Of a stretch of 54,623 nucleotides of DNA, positions 40,452 through 48,497 are shown piece by piece. This DNA is from a virus. The DNA lies in the IMG/VR virus record IMGVR_UViG_3300037882_002110, positions 1-54,623 of that record. One strand, given 5' to 3'. The notes beneath the pieces were generated by a model, which saw nothing but the letters and a program-made list of their open reading frames with translations, was not told the origin of the DNA and did not search any database. The translations under genes were made by a program, and so were the position numbers. Every line of letters starts with the position of its first letter. Position 1 is the first letter of the stretch.

Positions 40452-40909
40452 TGAGAAGTCTCGAAGAGATAGTCCAAAAGGTTCGAGAAGCAGGAAACCG
40501 GTTTCTCATCTTCACACCCGAAGTCCTGGTTCCACATCTGCCATTTGCTATGGCCCAGGAGTTCCTGAAACCCGAGGTCGACCCCAAGGACTGGAGCCCC
40601 ATGGACCTGACCAGGGAAGCCGTCCTGGCGGAGATGAAAAGGTATATGGAGTTTGCCTGGAGCAAGGTGGAAGGTCATAGGGGTCTTTCAGCAAGCAGGT
40701 CTGTCTCCAAGATGAGATACTGGGTTTGGCTCCTTGGGGACGACGAGATACTGGAGAGATTCCAGAGCACCTCATATTCACCCTATGGTGCGCCTCAACT
40801 CAAACTGGTGTCGGAAATTTACGGGTTCCCCATCCCGTATGGCCCGGGACTCCTTCGGATGACAGAGGGACAACCCTGCTCTCCAGATTGTGATGGGTGC
40901 ACGTCGTGA
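40451..40909 (+). CDS. conserved phage protein with GLSASRS...WVWLLGDD motif
   Basis: 152 residues; ATG overlaps the upstream stop. The pattern LPFAMAQEFLK..W......YMEFAWSKVEGHRGLSASRSVSKMRYWVWLLGDDE matches, from memory, a widespread uncharacterised phage family. The C terminus has CSPDCDGC, a possible metal site. Function unknown. Confidence 0.75.
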   Translation: MRSLEEIVQKVREAGNRFLIFTPEVLVPHLPFAMAQEFLKPEVDPKDWSPMDLTREAVLAEMKRYMEFAWSKVEGHRGLSASRSVSKMRYWVWLLGDDEILERFQSTSYSPYGAPQLKLVSEIYGFPIPYGPGLLRMTEGQPCSPDCDGCTS

Positions 40910-41127
40910 CTGTGTCTCAAGCTGTCAAACGTTTACGGAAATATCTGAAGGCTAGCTCTAAGGAATATGTTTTGGACGGTAGACGGATGGTTCTGGTTCG
41001 CTGCAAAGACCTCAAGGTCCTCTTAGACCAGTTTGCGGAACCGGACCCAGAAGAAATACAGCGGGACATGAGAACTCGTCATGCCAGATACTTGTTGAGT
41101 GGAAAGAAGGCGTGGGGTCCATGGTGA
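40897..41127 (+). CDS. hypothetical basic protein
   Basis: 76 residues, GTG start inside the end of the upstream gene. VTVSQAVKRLRKYLK and VLVRCKDLKVLLDQF; basic, perhaps nucleic-acid-binding. Not recognised. Confidence 0.5.
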   Translation: MHVVTVSQAVKRLRKYLKASSKEYVLDGRRMVLVRCKDLKVLLDQFAEPDPEEIQRDMRTRHARYLLSGKKAWGPW

Positions 41128-41504
41128 ACAAAAAAGTGAGTCCTCATACTACTCGTGAACAGCGTGATGGCCTAGTGGCTGACAAGATGAACAAGCAGAA
41201 GTTCACCCTTAAGAAATTAGCGGAAGACGCCAATGCGTTCGAAGATAAGTCACTTAGCTTGCAAAAAGAGTTGGACGAGGCCCGTCGTCCTCGTGTCTCC
41301 AACCCCAATGTGACGTGCATAGACAAGCGGATTCTTGAAAGAATGCAGGAACGCCTAGATTCTATGGAACAGGTTGTGTCTGCAGCCTTCGGAGAACTCC
41401 ATTTTGGCCCTGCCGCCAGAATTGACCACCCAGTGTTGCGAAAAGCGCTTGAGAGACACAAAGCTCGTATAGGACCACAGGATGACAACATTGATGGCAC
41501 GTGA
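41121..41504 (+). CDS. coiled-coil hypothetical protein
   Basis: 127 residues from ATG 41121. Charged helical protein with heptad-like regions. First of a group of coiled-coil small proteins (41.1-45.9 kb) whose base use looks somewhat less GC-rich than flanking genes. Not recognised. Confidence 0.55.
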   Translation: MVNKKVSPHTTREQRDGLVADKMNKQKFTLKKLAEDANAFEDKSLSLQKELDEARRPRVSNPNVTCIDKRILERMQERLDSMEQVVSAAFGELHFGPAARIDHPVLRKALERHKARIGPQDDNIDGT

Positions 41505-41676
41505 ACTTGAAGAGGCCCGGGAGCGCGTTAAGCTGGCAGAAAATGCCATAATTGATGCGCGTAAAGAGCTTCAGGATTACATAGACGACCCCCGCGAGGT
41601 CACCATAAACGACCAGTCGGTGAACGCCGCAAAAGATGAACTTGATCGTTACATCAAACGTTTTGGGGTGTTGTGA
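41494..41676 (+). CDS. 60-residue coiled-coil protein
   Basis: ATG at 41494 (41482 also possible). One long charged helix (ARELEEARERVKLAENAI) and a short polar tail. Overlaps neighbours at both ends. Confidence 0.5.
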   Translation: MARELEEARERVKLAENAIIDARKELQDYIDDPREVTINDQSVNAAKDELDRYIKRFGVL

Positions 41677-42143
41677 TGACTAACATAAACAAAGCCGTAG
41701 AACGACTACGTGCTTTTTCTGTTTTACTTGGGCAGGACGAGTCTTGGCAAATGGAAGAGGGGGCAGGTTCTAAATATGCCGCCAGAGACGAATACCGAGA
41801 GAATCTCCATTCACATGCTAGACAGTCACACGAAGATATCCGTTCTGTTCTGGACCTCCTGACATCCACCCAACAAGAGCTTGAGAAGAGAAACGAAGCC
41901 TTCCGCATCGTTTCGTTGAACTACAAGAAGGCCCTCGCTGAACGCGACGCTTTTGCCGCTCAAGCAGACATTAATAAACTAGAGGTGGAACTGAAGGCAG
42001 ACGCCATTGAAACGTTCGTGAGCCAGCGGGACGCCTTGAGCCGAAAACTGGAAGTATCCGAACGTGAAAACGCGGAATGGCGTAAGGGTGTCACCCCGGC
42101 AATGACGTCTGCCATGAGCTTTCGGCAAACGACGGAGCAATGA
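41676..42143 (+). CDS. coiled-coil hypothetical protein
   Basis: 155 residues, nearly all helix, with regular hydrophobic spacing from about residue 60 to 135. No motif recognised. Overlaps the upstream stop by one base. Confidence 0.55.
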   Translation: MTNINKAVERLRAFSVLLGQDESWQMEEGAGSKYAARDEYRENLHSHARQSHEDIRSVLDLLTSTQQELEKRNEAFRIVSLNYKKALAERDAFAAQADINKLEVELKADAIETFVSQRDALSRKLEVSERENAEWRKGVTPAMTSAMSFRQTTEQ

Positions 42144-42186
42144 GAGCGTTGGCACAAGCGGTTACTGGAGCACTTTGGGGGTCGCA

Positions 42187-42246
42187 ATGACAAAACCTGA
42201 ATTGGCGGGAATTGTTATATTGGTGCTGCTCGTGTTCTGGAACTAG
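42187..42246 (+). CDS. 19-residue membrane peptide
   Basis: ATG at 42187 gives MTKPELAG followed by a pure hydrophobic stretch (IVILVLLVFW). It is preceded by a 16-codon frame (42140-42190) that overlaps it by ATGA. Both are too short to be certain, but the overlaps fit translated mini-genes. Confidence 0.35.
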   Translation: MTKPELAGIVILVLLVFWN

Positions 42247-42255
42247 GGGGTTCTG

Positions 42256-42396
42256 ATGGTTAGGCGTGGAAGCGTAGCGTATCGACGCAGTGATGAGTTT
42301 ACAGTTTTGGAGGGTAGGTATGGGCCAAACCCTGATAGATTTGAAAAGCGTCGTCGTAAACGTGGTGCCAGAAGCAGGTGGTCAGAATGGAAGTGA
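42256..42396 (+). CDS. 46-residue Arg-rich protein
   Basis: ATG at 42256 five bases after AGGGGG. Very basic, with RFEKRRRKRGARSRW near the end; could bind nucleic acid. Overlaps the next gene by ten bases. Confidence 0.45.
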   Translation: MVRRGSVAYRRSDEFTVLEGRYGPNPDRFEKRRRKRGARSRWSEWK

Positions 42397-42767
42397 TGTA
42401 CATGCAGGACAGAATCGACACCCTCGAAGCCGAACGTGCATGTGAAGAGACTGCCAAGTCCGACCGTATGTTGATAGTGGCGAACGAACAGGCCATTAAA
42501 TACATGAAGGAACGTGACAAGCTGCGCGAACAAGTGAAGGACCTTGAAGCAAAGGCGCTCTTGGAGAAGGGTGTAAAAAAATTGATGCGTGAGGAGCTGG
42601 AAGCGGCACGGAGAATATACACCTCAGCCGTCAAACTTTGCGATTGGACTCACCAGATGAACGAGTCTACCGAATGCTTTGTCGGCACTGAGCTTATCGA
42701 CGTTATGACTGACACCATTGGTCTGACCTGTGCAGACTATAAGCGACGCTTCGGAGACCGCAAATGA
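42387..42767 (+). CDS. coiled-coil hypothetical protein
   Basis: 126 residues from ATG 42387. Coiled coil over residues 5-75 and a smaller C-terminal part with Cys and Trp. Not recognised. Confidence 0.55.
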   Translation: MEVMYMQDRIDTLEAERACEETAKSDRMLIVANEQAIKYMKERDKLREQVKDLEAKALLEKGVKKLMREELEAARRIYTSAVKLCDWTHQMNESTECFVGTELIDVMTDTIGLTCADYKRRFGDRK

Positions 42768-42898
42768 CAATCTTCATCCCAATGTGGGTTTTGTGGACGA
42801 TTGCGGGGGTGGTCGGCATACCGATTGTCCTATTGATTTTGTGGCTGGCGCTGTTGGGCGCGGCTCTCGTCCTGTCTTTAAAGGGTGGGTGGAGATAG
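42764..42898 (+). CDS. 44-residue membrane protein
   Basis: ATG overlaps the upstream stop (ATGA). One long or two short membrane segments (WVLWTIAGVVGIPIVLLILW, LALLGAALVLSL) and a GGWR end. Holin-like size, but no direct evidence. Confidence 0.5.
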   Translation: MTIFIPMWVLWTIAGVVGIPIVLLILWLALLGAALVLSLKGGWR

Positions 42899-42912
42899 TT
42901 TCTGGGGATGGC

Positions 42913-42978
42913 ATGTCGTTTTCGCCTTGGGGTCTGGAAGAGACCGATTTCAACCTGTTGCGAGGATTTAAACCTTAG
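42913..42978 (+). CDS. 21-residue peptide before the flotillin gene
   Basis: ATG at 42913, five bases after GGGG; ends exactly before the ATG of the flotillin-like gene. Acidic and aromatic (FSPWGLEETDFNLLRGF). Could be a translated leader; weak case. Confidence 0.3.
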   Translation: MSFSPWGLEETDFNLLRGFKP

Positions 42979-44286
42979 ATGTTTATGAATATAGTTCTGA
43001 TTGTGTCCGCTGTTCTCATCCTGATTGTGCTTCTGGTCCTGGCCATAAACATTCTGTCCTTGCGCAGGGTCGTCCCGGTCAACGAAGTCCATATCGTCCA
43101 GACCAACCGGTCCACGATCAGCTACGGCAACAATATGCCGTCTGGCAACACCTATTACAAGTGGCCAGCCTGGATTCCAATTTTGGGACGCTCCGCCACC
43201 ACTCTGCCGATCTCCATCTTCGACGTGGACCTCATCAATTATGAATCCTTCGACCAGGGTCGTTTGCCCTTTGAGGTCGACGTGAAGGCGTTTTTCAGGG
43301 TGTCCGACTCCAACATGGCGGCTAACCGGGTGGCGTCTTTCGAGGAGCTTAAGGACCAGCTCAACGCCGTTGTCCAGGGGGCAGTTCGGTCCATTCTGGC
43401 CAAGTCCGACATTGAAGAGATTCTGGAAGGCCGTTCCAAGTTCGGTGACGACTTCACTTCCGAGGTCAAGGCTCAGATCACCTCTTGGGGGGTGGAAGTC
43501 GTCAAGAATATCGAACTCATGGACATCAGGGATTCCAAGACTTCCAAGTCTATCTCCTTCATCATGGAGAAAAAGCGCTCTTTGATTGAAGCCGATTCCA
43601 GGACGGCTACTGCCGAGAATAACCGTCGGGCTACCACGGCTGAAATTGATGCTCGCCAGCAGATCGAACTTCGGAACCAAGAGTCTCACATGATAACGGG
43701 CCTTAAACAGGTCGAGGCCACGAACGCAGTCAAGATCTCCCAGGAAAAAGCCGAACAGGACCTAAAGGTCGAACAGAAGGTCACCACCGAGAAGGCTCTC
43801 GAAGTGGAGCAGGTCCAGAAGGTCAAGACGGCTGAGATTGAAAAGCAAGTCGAGATTGTCCGGGCCGAGCAGGACAAAGCCACCAAGCAGACCATTTCCG
43901 AAGGCATCCTGATTGAGAAGCAGAACGAGTCCAAGGGTGTGCAGGCCGAGGGTGAAGCTAAGGCAGAAGCTGAGAAGGCTATGCAGCTTGCCCCTGTCCA
44001 GGCTCAGATTACGCTAGCCAAGGAGATTGGTGAGAACAAGTCCTACCAAGAGTATCTGACCAAGATTCGTGAGGTCGAGGCCACTGAGAAGGTGGGCATG
44101 GAACAGGCCCGAGCCCTGGTCAAGGCTGAAGTCAAGATCATCTGTAATACTGGCACCGTCCAGGGTGGTTTGAACAAACTCGGAGACATCTTCTCGGCCA
44201 AAGGCGGGACGGAGGTCGGAGCTATGCTCGAAGCCCTGGCCAACACCCCAGTAGCTAAATCCCTTTTGGAGAAAGCCCAGTCGTGA
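42979..44286 (+). CDS. flotillin/SPFH-domain protein
   Basis: 435 residues. One membrane helix (about 4-25), an SPFH/band-7 domain (about 35-200, VPVNEVHIVQTNRS, FEVDVKAFFRVSD, DIEEILEGR) and a long Ala/Glu/Lys coiled coil (about 210-385) with the EAKAEAEKAMQ repeats of flotillins. Bacterial flotillins form membrane microdomain scaffolds; phage copies may remodel the membrane or counter membrane-based defence. Overlaps the next gene by ATGA. Confidence 0.9.
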   Translation: MFMNIVLIVSAVLILIVLLVLAINILSLRRVVPVNEVHIVQTNRSTISYGNNMPSGNTYYKWPAWIPILGRSATTLPISIFDVDLINYESFDQGRLPFEVDVKAFFRVSDSNMAANRVASFEELKDQLNAVVQGAVRSILAKSDIEEILEGRSKFGDDFTSEVKAQITSWGVEVVKNIELMDIRDSKTSKSISFIMEKKRSLIEADSRTATAENNRRATTAEIDARQQIELRNQESHMITGLKQVEATNAVKISQEKAEQDLKVEQKVTTEKALEVEQVQKVKTAEIEKQVEIVRAEQDKATKQTISEGILIEKQNESKGVQAEGEAKAEAEKAMQLAPVQAQITLAKEIGENKSYQEYLTKIREVEATEKVGMEQARALVKAEVKIICNTGTVQGGLNKLGDIFSAKGGTEVGAMLEALANTPVAKSLLEKAQS

Positions 44287-44633
44287 AATTCGAAGAGGTC
44301 ATGCCATTCTTCAGGGACGGTCACGATATCTACCGAGAGGCATGGGTGTTCGAGCCCCCGGTCAGTATACCTCGTCTCGGACTGCGTCAGGTTTCCCACA
44401 GGGTCCTGACGCGTTCCTGCGCCATCATGCCGGATGACCTATTCAAAGAGGACTGGAGGTACCTCCCGAAGCCTACTGTGGTGGCTGATTTCTGGGTGTA
44501 TTCTCACACTGAGGACAGACTATACTCAAACGGCGGCTCGGATAAAGTGAAGGTGGCTGACCTGGAGACGCACCGGATGGGGTCCGAGCCCAAGGGTGCA
44601 GTATTAGTCCCTGGGACAGAGAGGACAGTTTAA
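44283..44633 (+). CDS. DUF2829/Tad2-like protein, possible anti-Thoeris
   Basis: 116 residues. MKFEEVMPFFRDGHDIYREAW matches the start of the DUF2829 (Tad2) pattern (MxFxEALxxLKxGKxVxRxxW), and IMPDDLFKEDWRYLP and VVADFWVYS fit later strands. Tad2 sequesters the signalling molecule of Thoeris defence. The match is from memory and the middle is divergent, so function is a hypothesis. Lies directly after the flotillin gene (ATGA overlap). Confidence 0.45.
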   Translation: MKFEEVMPFFRDGHDIYREAWVFEPPVSIPRLGLRQVSHRVLTRSCAIMPDDLFKEDWRYLPKPTVVADFWVYSHTEDRLYSNGGSDKVKVADLETHRMGSEPKGAVLVPGTERTV

Positions 44634-44830
44634 TGACGGTTGTCCCGGAAGTCGTTGCTATAGTTTTCATAGTGCTGAAGCTAACTGGGGTCGTGGACTG
44701 GTCCTGGTTAGCCGTTTTGTCTCCTTTGTTCGTTGCCGTTGGCCTACACATCTTGATTGTGGTTGGTGTGAAAGTTTGGGCCAGACTGAAATTTGGTTCT
44801 AAAGAGGACCGACGGAAAAGAGAGGCTTGA
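44633..44830 (+). CDS. two-span membrane protein, Fragile-X-F-like family
   Basis: 65 residues. IVFIVLKLTGVVDWSWLAVLSPLFVAV is the signature of a small phage membrane family listed as transmembrane Fragile-X-F. Two helices and a basic cytosolic end. Function unknown. Confidence 0.7.
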   Translation: MTVVPEVVAIVFIVLKLTGVVDWSWLAVLSPLFVAVGLHILIVVGVKVWARLKFGSKEDRRKREA

Positions 44831-44831
44831 A

Positions 44832-45515
44832 ATGGTAGACGACCTGTTTCCTCATGTCACCAACGAACCTGTCGAGAGAAAGACTCCAAGGTCCGATACT
44901 TGGATCGTCAATGCTCTTCGCATCAACTCGGACGAAGATAACGCTAGGGCTGGTGAGCAGATTCTCAAGATAGCCCAGGACGCAGAAACCGAACTTTACG
45001 ACACTCGCAAGGAACTCGACCGTGTACGTGGGGAGCTTAAAAGGCGACGAGATTATGATGAGACACGAGAAATAGCGTTTCGAAGCCTGGAAAAATGTGT
45101 TTCTCAAGGTGCTGATGAGGTGGATAGATTAGAAAAGGAGCGCGACAGGTGGAAGAATGTTGCACAAAAGCCGGAAGAGCGCAATTTTGTAACTGGCGAT
45201 GATCCTGTGCAGGCGCTGATAGACCTAACGCAAACTTTTCAGGCATGTGGTCTTGACGCACCGACTTCCTTTTCGATGACACCACGAACTGTTAATTTAC
45301 TTCGCATTCTGCTTGCACGAGTTGACCGACTTGCGCCACCGCCGGGAACTGCTTCTCTTGGCATGCGGATCTGCGAAGGTGGGTGTGTAGTGGGTGTTCA
45401 TGAGTATTATGTTGAAGGTCGCGATGTTGTAGTTGACGATAGTGCTCCATCTCAGGCTCAAATATTTGCCGCCGGTATAATCAAAAGAGAGGTTTCCGGG
45501 GGTCACCATGAGTGA
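44832..45515 (+). CDS. coiled-coil hypothetical protein
   Basis: 227 residues from ATG 44832. Coiled coil over about 40-115, then a globular end (PVQALIDLTQTFQACGL; RICEGGCVVGVHEYYVEG). Not recognised. Confidence 0.6.
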   Translation: MVDDLFPHVTNEPVERKTPRSDTWIVNALRINSDEDNARAGEQILKIAQDAETELYDTRKELDRVRGELKRRRDYDETREIAFRSLEKCVSQGADEVDRLEKERDRWKNVAQKPEERNFVTGDDPVQALIDLTQTFQACGLDAPTSFSMTPRTVNLLRILLARVDRLAPPPGTASLGMRICEGGCVVGVHEYYVEGRDVVVDDSAPSQAQIFAAGIIKREVSGGHHE

Positions 45516-45855
45516 TAAAGTTGGACATCACGTTTCTCTTGGCCGTTCTGAACAGGGTGGTGTGTCGTTCGTGGCCACTGAAGACCTCAATGCGTTAACG
45601 GACCAATGCAAAGCCGCACTCGCCAGAATAGCCGAGCTTGAGATTCAGTCGCGTTTGAACCTGAGGGACTGGCTCGAAAAAGCTGGGGCTTTGCGTGAAG
45701 GTGCGCGTATCGCCTGGGAGTCGGTTACGTGGACTGTTGAGAGACATTATGGCGGGCTACAAGGGCTATATCTTCTGAACGACGAAACGCGTGACCGTCT
45801 TGACCTTGGCACCTGCTCTTCTCTTCCCGCTCAGGGCTGGAGGGTGGTCAGTTGA
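45508..45855 (+). CDS. hypothetical protein
   Basis: 115 residues. Helical middle (LTDQCKAALARIAELE), then Trp/Arg-rich region. Overlaps the upstream gene by eight bases. Not recognised. Confidence 0.55.
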   Translation: MSDKVGHHVSLGRSEQGGVSFVATEDLNALTDQCKAALARIAELEIQSRLNLRDWLEKAGALREGARIAWESVTWTVERHYGGLQGLYLLNDETRDRLDLGTCSSLPAQGWRVVS

Positions 45856-45898
45856 AATACAATCATGGTTTGGGTTCCGATTTAGAACTGGTGGGAAG

Positions 45899-46036
45899 AT
45901 GAGTAATACATACCCATCGAAATGTTTTTTGTGTCATCAAAAAGTGGTGACTGGGGCTGGTCGACCCAAAACTGTGAACGGCAAAACTCAGTTCTTTCAT
46001 CAAAAATGTTTTTTCGAGTTCAAACAGCTTAGATGA
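45899..46036 (+). CDS. 45-residue zinc-finger protein
   Basis: ATG after GGGAAG. CFLC...HQKC supplies CxxC and HxxC, a single zinc knuckle. Basic tail. Not recognised further. Confidence 0.55.
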   Translation: MSNTYPSKCFLCHQKVVTGAGRPKTVNGKTQFFHQKCFFEFKQLR

Positions 46037-46082
46037 ATCTTGAGGCCCCTTTGTGAACAACCCAGTGTTAAGGATACACCAA

Positions 46083-46421
46083 ATGAAAGTTGAAATCATT
46101 GCTAAAGTCTGTCACGAAGTGAACCGCGCCTATTGCATCGGGATTGGCGACAATTCTCAGCCTAGTTGGGAGGATGCACCAGATTGGCAGAAAGAATCCG
46201 CCATCAAAGGCGTCGAATACAAACTGGCCAACGCTGGGGCCAGCCCAGACATGTCCCACCAGTCTTGGCTGGAAGAAAAAGAGCGCACTGGCTGGAAATA
46301 TGGTCCGGTCAAAGATCCAGAGAAGAAAGAACACCCCTGTTTTGTCCCGTACGACGAGCTTCCACAAGAACAACGCATTAAGGACTATCTGTTCATCGCG
46401 GTCGTGGATTCTCTCAAATGA
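46083..46421 (+). CDS. RyR-domain protein
   Basis: 112 residues from ATG 46083. IAKVCHEVNRAYC..IGDNSQPSWEDAPDWQKESAI...SHQSWLEEKERTGWKYGPVKDPEKKEHPCFVPYDELP is the RyR domain, common as a stand-alone protein in phages. Recent work links RyR domains to binding nucleotide signals in defence contexts; the role of phage copies is unknown. Confidence 0.85.
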   Translation: MKVEIIAKVCHEVNRAYCIGIGDNSQPSWEDAPDWQKESAIKGVEYKLANAGASPDMSHQSWLEEKERTGWKYGPVKDPEKKEHPCFVPYDELPQEQRIKDYLFIAVVDSLK

Positions 46422-46945
46422 GTGACTTCGACGGTCACGTGATACATCTGCACGAGGGCTCGGCGTCTCTACAACAGTTTGTGTGGAAGAATCCCACCCA
46501 ATCTGCATATTGGATGCGGTTTGTCTTCTGGGACCAAGGCGTGGCCGTCACTGGGGATTGTGGCGACCTGCTGTTGAATCCTTACGGGGCCAAGGATTCC
46601 TTGGGCTGGTTCAAGGGTGCGCTCGACAGTCCACGATACATACTGTCCAAGGCCCCAAGCAATATGAAGGATGGTTTGTACAGGTACGACCAAGACCGGG
46701 CTAAACAGGCTGTCATAAACGTCCTTGAACATTGTTCGGAGAGTGAGAGAGACGGGTTCAAGGACCTGCTCACAGAAATCGAAGGTGGCGACATCTGCAA
46801 TGAGCACGATTTCCAGAGGGAGTTTTACAATGTCTCCTCTAACTTCGATCTGCCGGACCCTAGGTCGTTGTCCTTTTCCACGCTGACTATCCTTGAAGGC
46901 TCGAAGGCGTTTTGCAGAGCCCATGACCTTTGGATGCCCAAATGA
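46418..46945 (+). CDS. conserved phage hypothetical protein
   Basis: 175 residues; ATG overlaps the upstream stop. MRFVFWDQGVAVTGDCGDLLL..DSLGWFKGALDSPRYILSKAP resembles, from memory, an uncharacterised phage family with this WxxFxxWxGxVxVxGDxG core. Mixed alpha/beta; function unknown. Confidence 0.7.
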   Translation: MSDFDGHVIHLHEGSASLQQFVWKNPTQSAYWMRFVFWDQGVAVTGDCGDLLLNPYGAKDSLGWFKGALDSPRYILSKAPSNMKDGLYRYDQDRAKQAVINVLEHCSESERDGFKDLLTEIEGGDICNEHDFQREFYNVSSNFDLPDPRSLSFSTLTILEGSKAFCRAHDLWMPK

Positions 46946-47163
46946 TTCCAAAGCGTGATGAACTTCCAGACAAACTCGACGAAGTCTTCCCTCTCGACAC
47001 CATAGCGGTTCACGTGACCTATCGATATGTGGTAGCTTGGGCTGAAGACCCTAAGACGAGAGAGCGGAAACCCGTTTACGGCGGTGACATGGCTAGGTAT
47101 TTGGCCGAGACTGGATTTGAACTCGACCGTGGTGGTCTTAGGCCAGACGTGAACAGGGGGTAG
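46942..47163 (+). CDS. hypothetical protein
   Basis: 73 residues from ATG 46942 (overlaps upstream stop). VHVTYRYVVAWAED strand pair and RYLAETGFEL helix. Not recognised. Confidence 0.55.
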   Translation: MIPKRDELPDKLDEVFPLDTIAVHVTYRYVVAWAEDPKTRERKPVYGGDMARYLAETGFELDRGGLRPDVNRG

Positions 47164-47164
47164 T

Positions 47165-47773
47165 GTGGGCAAGCTAGGCGGTGGCAAAGTCAACAGAAGG
47201 CCCAAAGAGGAGAGGTCGGAAGCCGACTTCTATCCGACCCCGGCTTATGCGACCCAAGCTTTAATCGATGATGTCGGGATAGTGCCCAGGGCAGGTGGGA
47301 TTTGGGAACCGGCATCGGGTGACGGGGCTATCTCCAAGGTCTTCTTGGCCCAAGGATTCGAGGTCGAGTCCTCAGACCTACGGACTGACGCTGGCATTTT
47401 TGGCACCCCTGGGCTGGACTTTCTGAAGCTTGAGGGGCCGTCCAACCCGGGGTTCAGACACCTGATAACCAACCCTCCTTACAGTCACGTTCGTCCTTTC
47501 CTAAAGCATGCCCTCTCCATGTTGGATTCCGGTCGTTTGGACTCGGTTTCCTTTCTGGTCCGTCTGGCCTTTCTCGAAAGCGCCCATCGAGGGGCCATAT
47601 TTCTGTCTAAGCCCCCGTCCAGAGTGTTGGTGTTCTCCAAGAGGCTCCCATGGTTCAATCCAGAGACCAGGACCATGGAGGACAAATCGGGACAATTCGG
47701 CCACATTTGGATTCGTTGGGACCGCTTCTACAAGGGTCCCACCACAATCGGCTGGTACTTGCGTCCCACCTAA
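47165..47773 (+). CDS. N6-adenine DNA methyltransferase-like protein
   Basis: 202 residues, GTG start. DFYPTPAYATQALID, WEPASGDGAISKVF (SAM-binding motif I) and LITNPPYSHV (NPPY catalytic motif IV) are typical of small phage N6-adenine methyltransferases. It would protect phage DNA from restriction or mark it. In a Z-containing genome its target could be 2-aminoadenine, which still has an N6 amino group. No target-recognition domain is evident. Confidence 0.82.
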   Translation: MGKLGGGKVNRRPKEERSEADFYPTPAYATQALIDDVGIVPRAGGIWEPASGDGAISKVFLAQGFEVESSDLRTDAGIFGTPGLDFLKLEGPSNPGFRHLITNPPYSHVRPFLKHALSMLDSGRLDSVSFLVRLAFLESAHRGAIFLSKPPSRVLVFSKRLPWFNPETRTMEDKSGQFGHIWIRWDRFYKGPTTIGWYLRPT

Positions 47774-47853
47774 TATATGGTTGACCCCATAGTATATCCC
47801 ATGCTAGGCTAGGGCTTTTTTAGGCCCTTTCAAGTCTCGTGGAGTATGCGTAC

Positions 47854-48405
47854 ATGGGAAAGCTTCGGAGCGTACTAGGGGTTGAAATAGATGAGAATTC
47901 TTTGTCTCCAGAACAACGGGAAACTCTGTTTTCGGAGCTTCGTCTGAAGGCTTCGGCAGTGGTCAAATCCTTTGTCGACCACCAGTCTTCTGTCCTGTTC
48001 CGAAATAAACCCAGAGTCGCTGTCCACGTGGCCGCGAGATCCTTCGGGCACCCCGGTAGGTCTTTCATCTCTTTCGCTTACACCTGGGAAAAGAAGCCTT
48101 ACACCCATGTCAGGGCTCTGTCCAACTATCACACCCAGGATGAAGCCACCTACATAGCAGTTATAGAAGCCATCAGGGCAGTGTCTTCCCACGTGTCAAA
48201 GGTTCCGATTTTGATCCGGTGTTCTAACAAGAACGTGGTCCTTCAAGCCATCGGAGACTACAAGGTCAGGTCGCCATCTATGAAGGCTCTATCTAAAGAG
48301 CTGGAGTCTCTGGCCAAAGACTTGCAGGTGTTCTATGAACTTGTTCCTCAGGCCCTTGTTTTCGAACCCTTGACCATGATATCTACTTATGCTAAAGCTT
48401 CCTGA
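47854..48405 (+). CDS. RNase-H-fold-like protein with degenerate active site
   Basis: 183 residues from ATG 47854, nine bases after GGAG. VAVHVAARS (first strand, Asp replaced), then DEATYIAVIEAIRAV and IRCSNKNVVLQAIGDYK (where RNase HI has the (S/T)DS..v motif) followed by LSKELESLAKDL follow the RNase H topology. All three catalytic acidic positions look altered. Second such protein in the window (see 38233). Function unknown. Confidence 0.6.
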   Translation: MGKLRSVLGVEIDENSLSPEQRETLFSELRLKASAVVKSFVDHQSSVLFRNKPRVAVHVAARSFGHPGRSFISFAYTWEKKPYTHVRALSNYHTQDEATYIAVIEAIRAVSSHVSKVPILIRCSNKNVVLQAIGDYKVRSPSMKALSKELESLAKDLQVFYELVPQALVFEPLTMISTYAKAS

Positions 48406-48420
48406 CTCGGAGTTACTAAC

Positions 48421-48479
48421 TTAAGCTCGTTCTTTCTTCACCGAAAGGTTCCCTTTTCACCTATCCTACTTCTTATACT
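48421..48479 (+). promoter_or_regulatory. promoter region with sigma-28-like and TATACT elements
   Basis: TTAA (48421-48424), 15 bases, then ACCGAAAG (48440-48447) is a near match to the sigma-28-like element. A separate TATACT lies at 48474-48479, about 12 bases before the AGGA ribosome site of the next gene. Confidence 0.4.
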
Positions 48480-48497
48480 ACACACTAGGATTTAACC

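Noticed and set aside
42703-43689. Minus-strand frame of 328 codons
   Set aside because: Antisense to the flotillin-like gene, whose SPFH and coiled-coil content is clear.
47780-47838. TTGACC ... TAGGCT promoter and T-run terminator upstream of 47854
   Set aside because: Hexamers match poorly, and the T-run at 47814-47821 follows no good stem; too weak to list.
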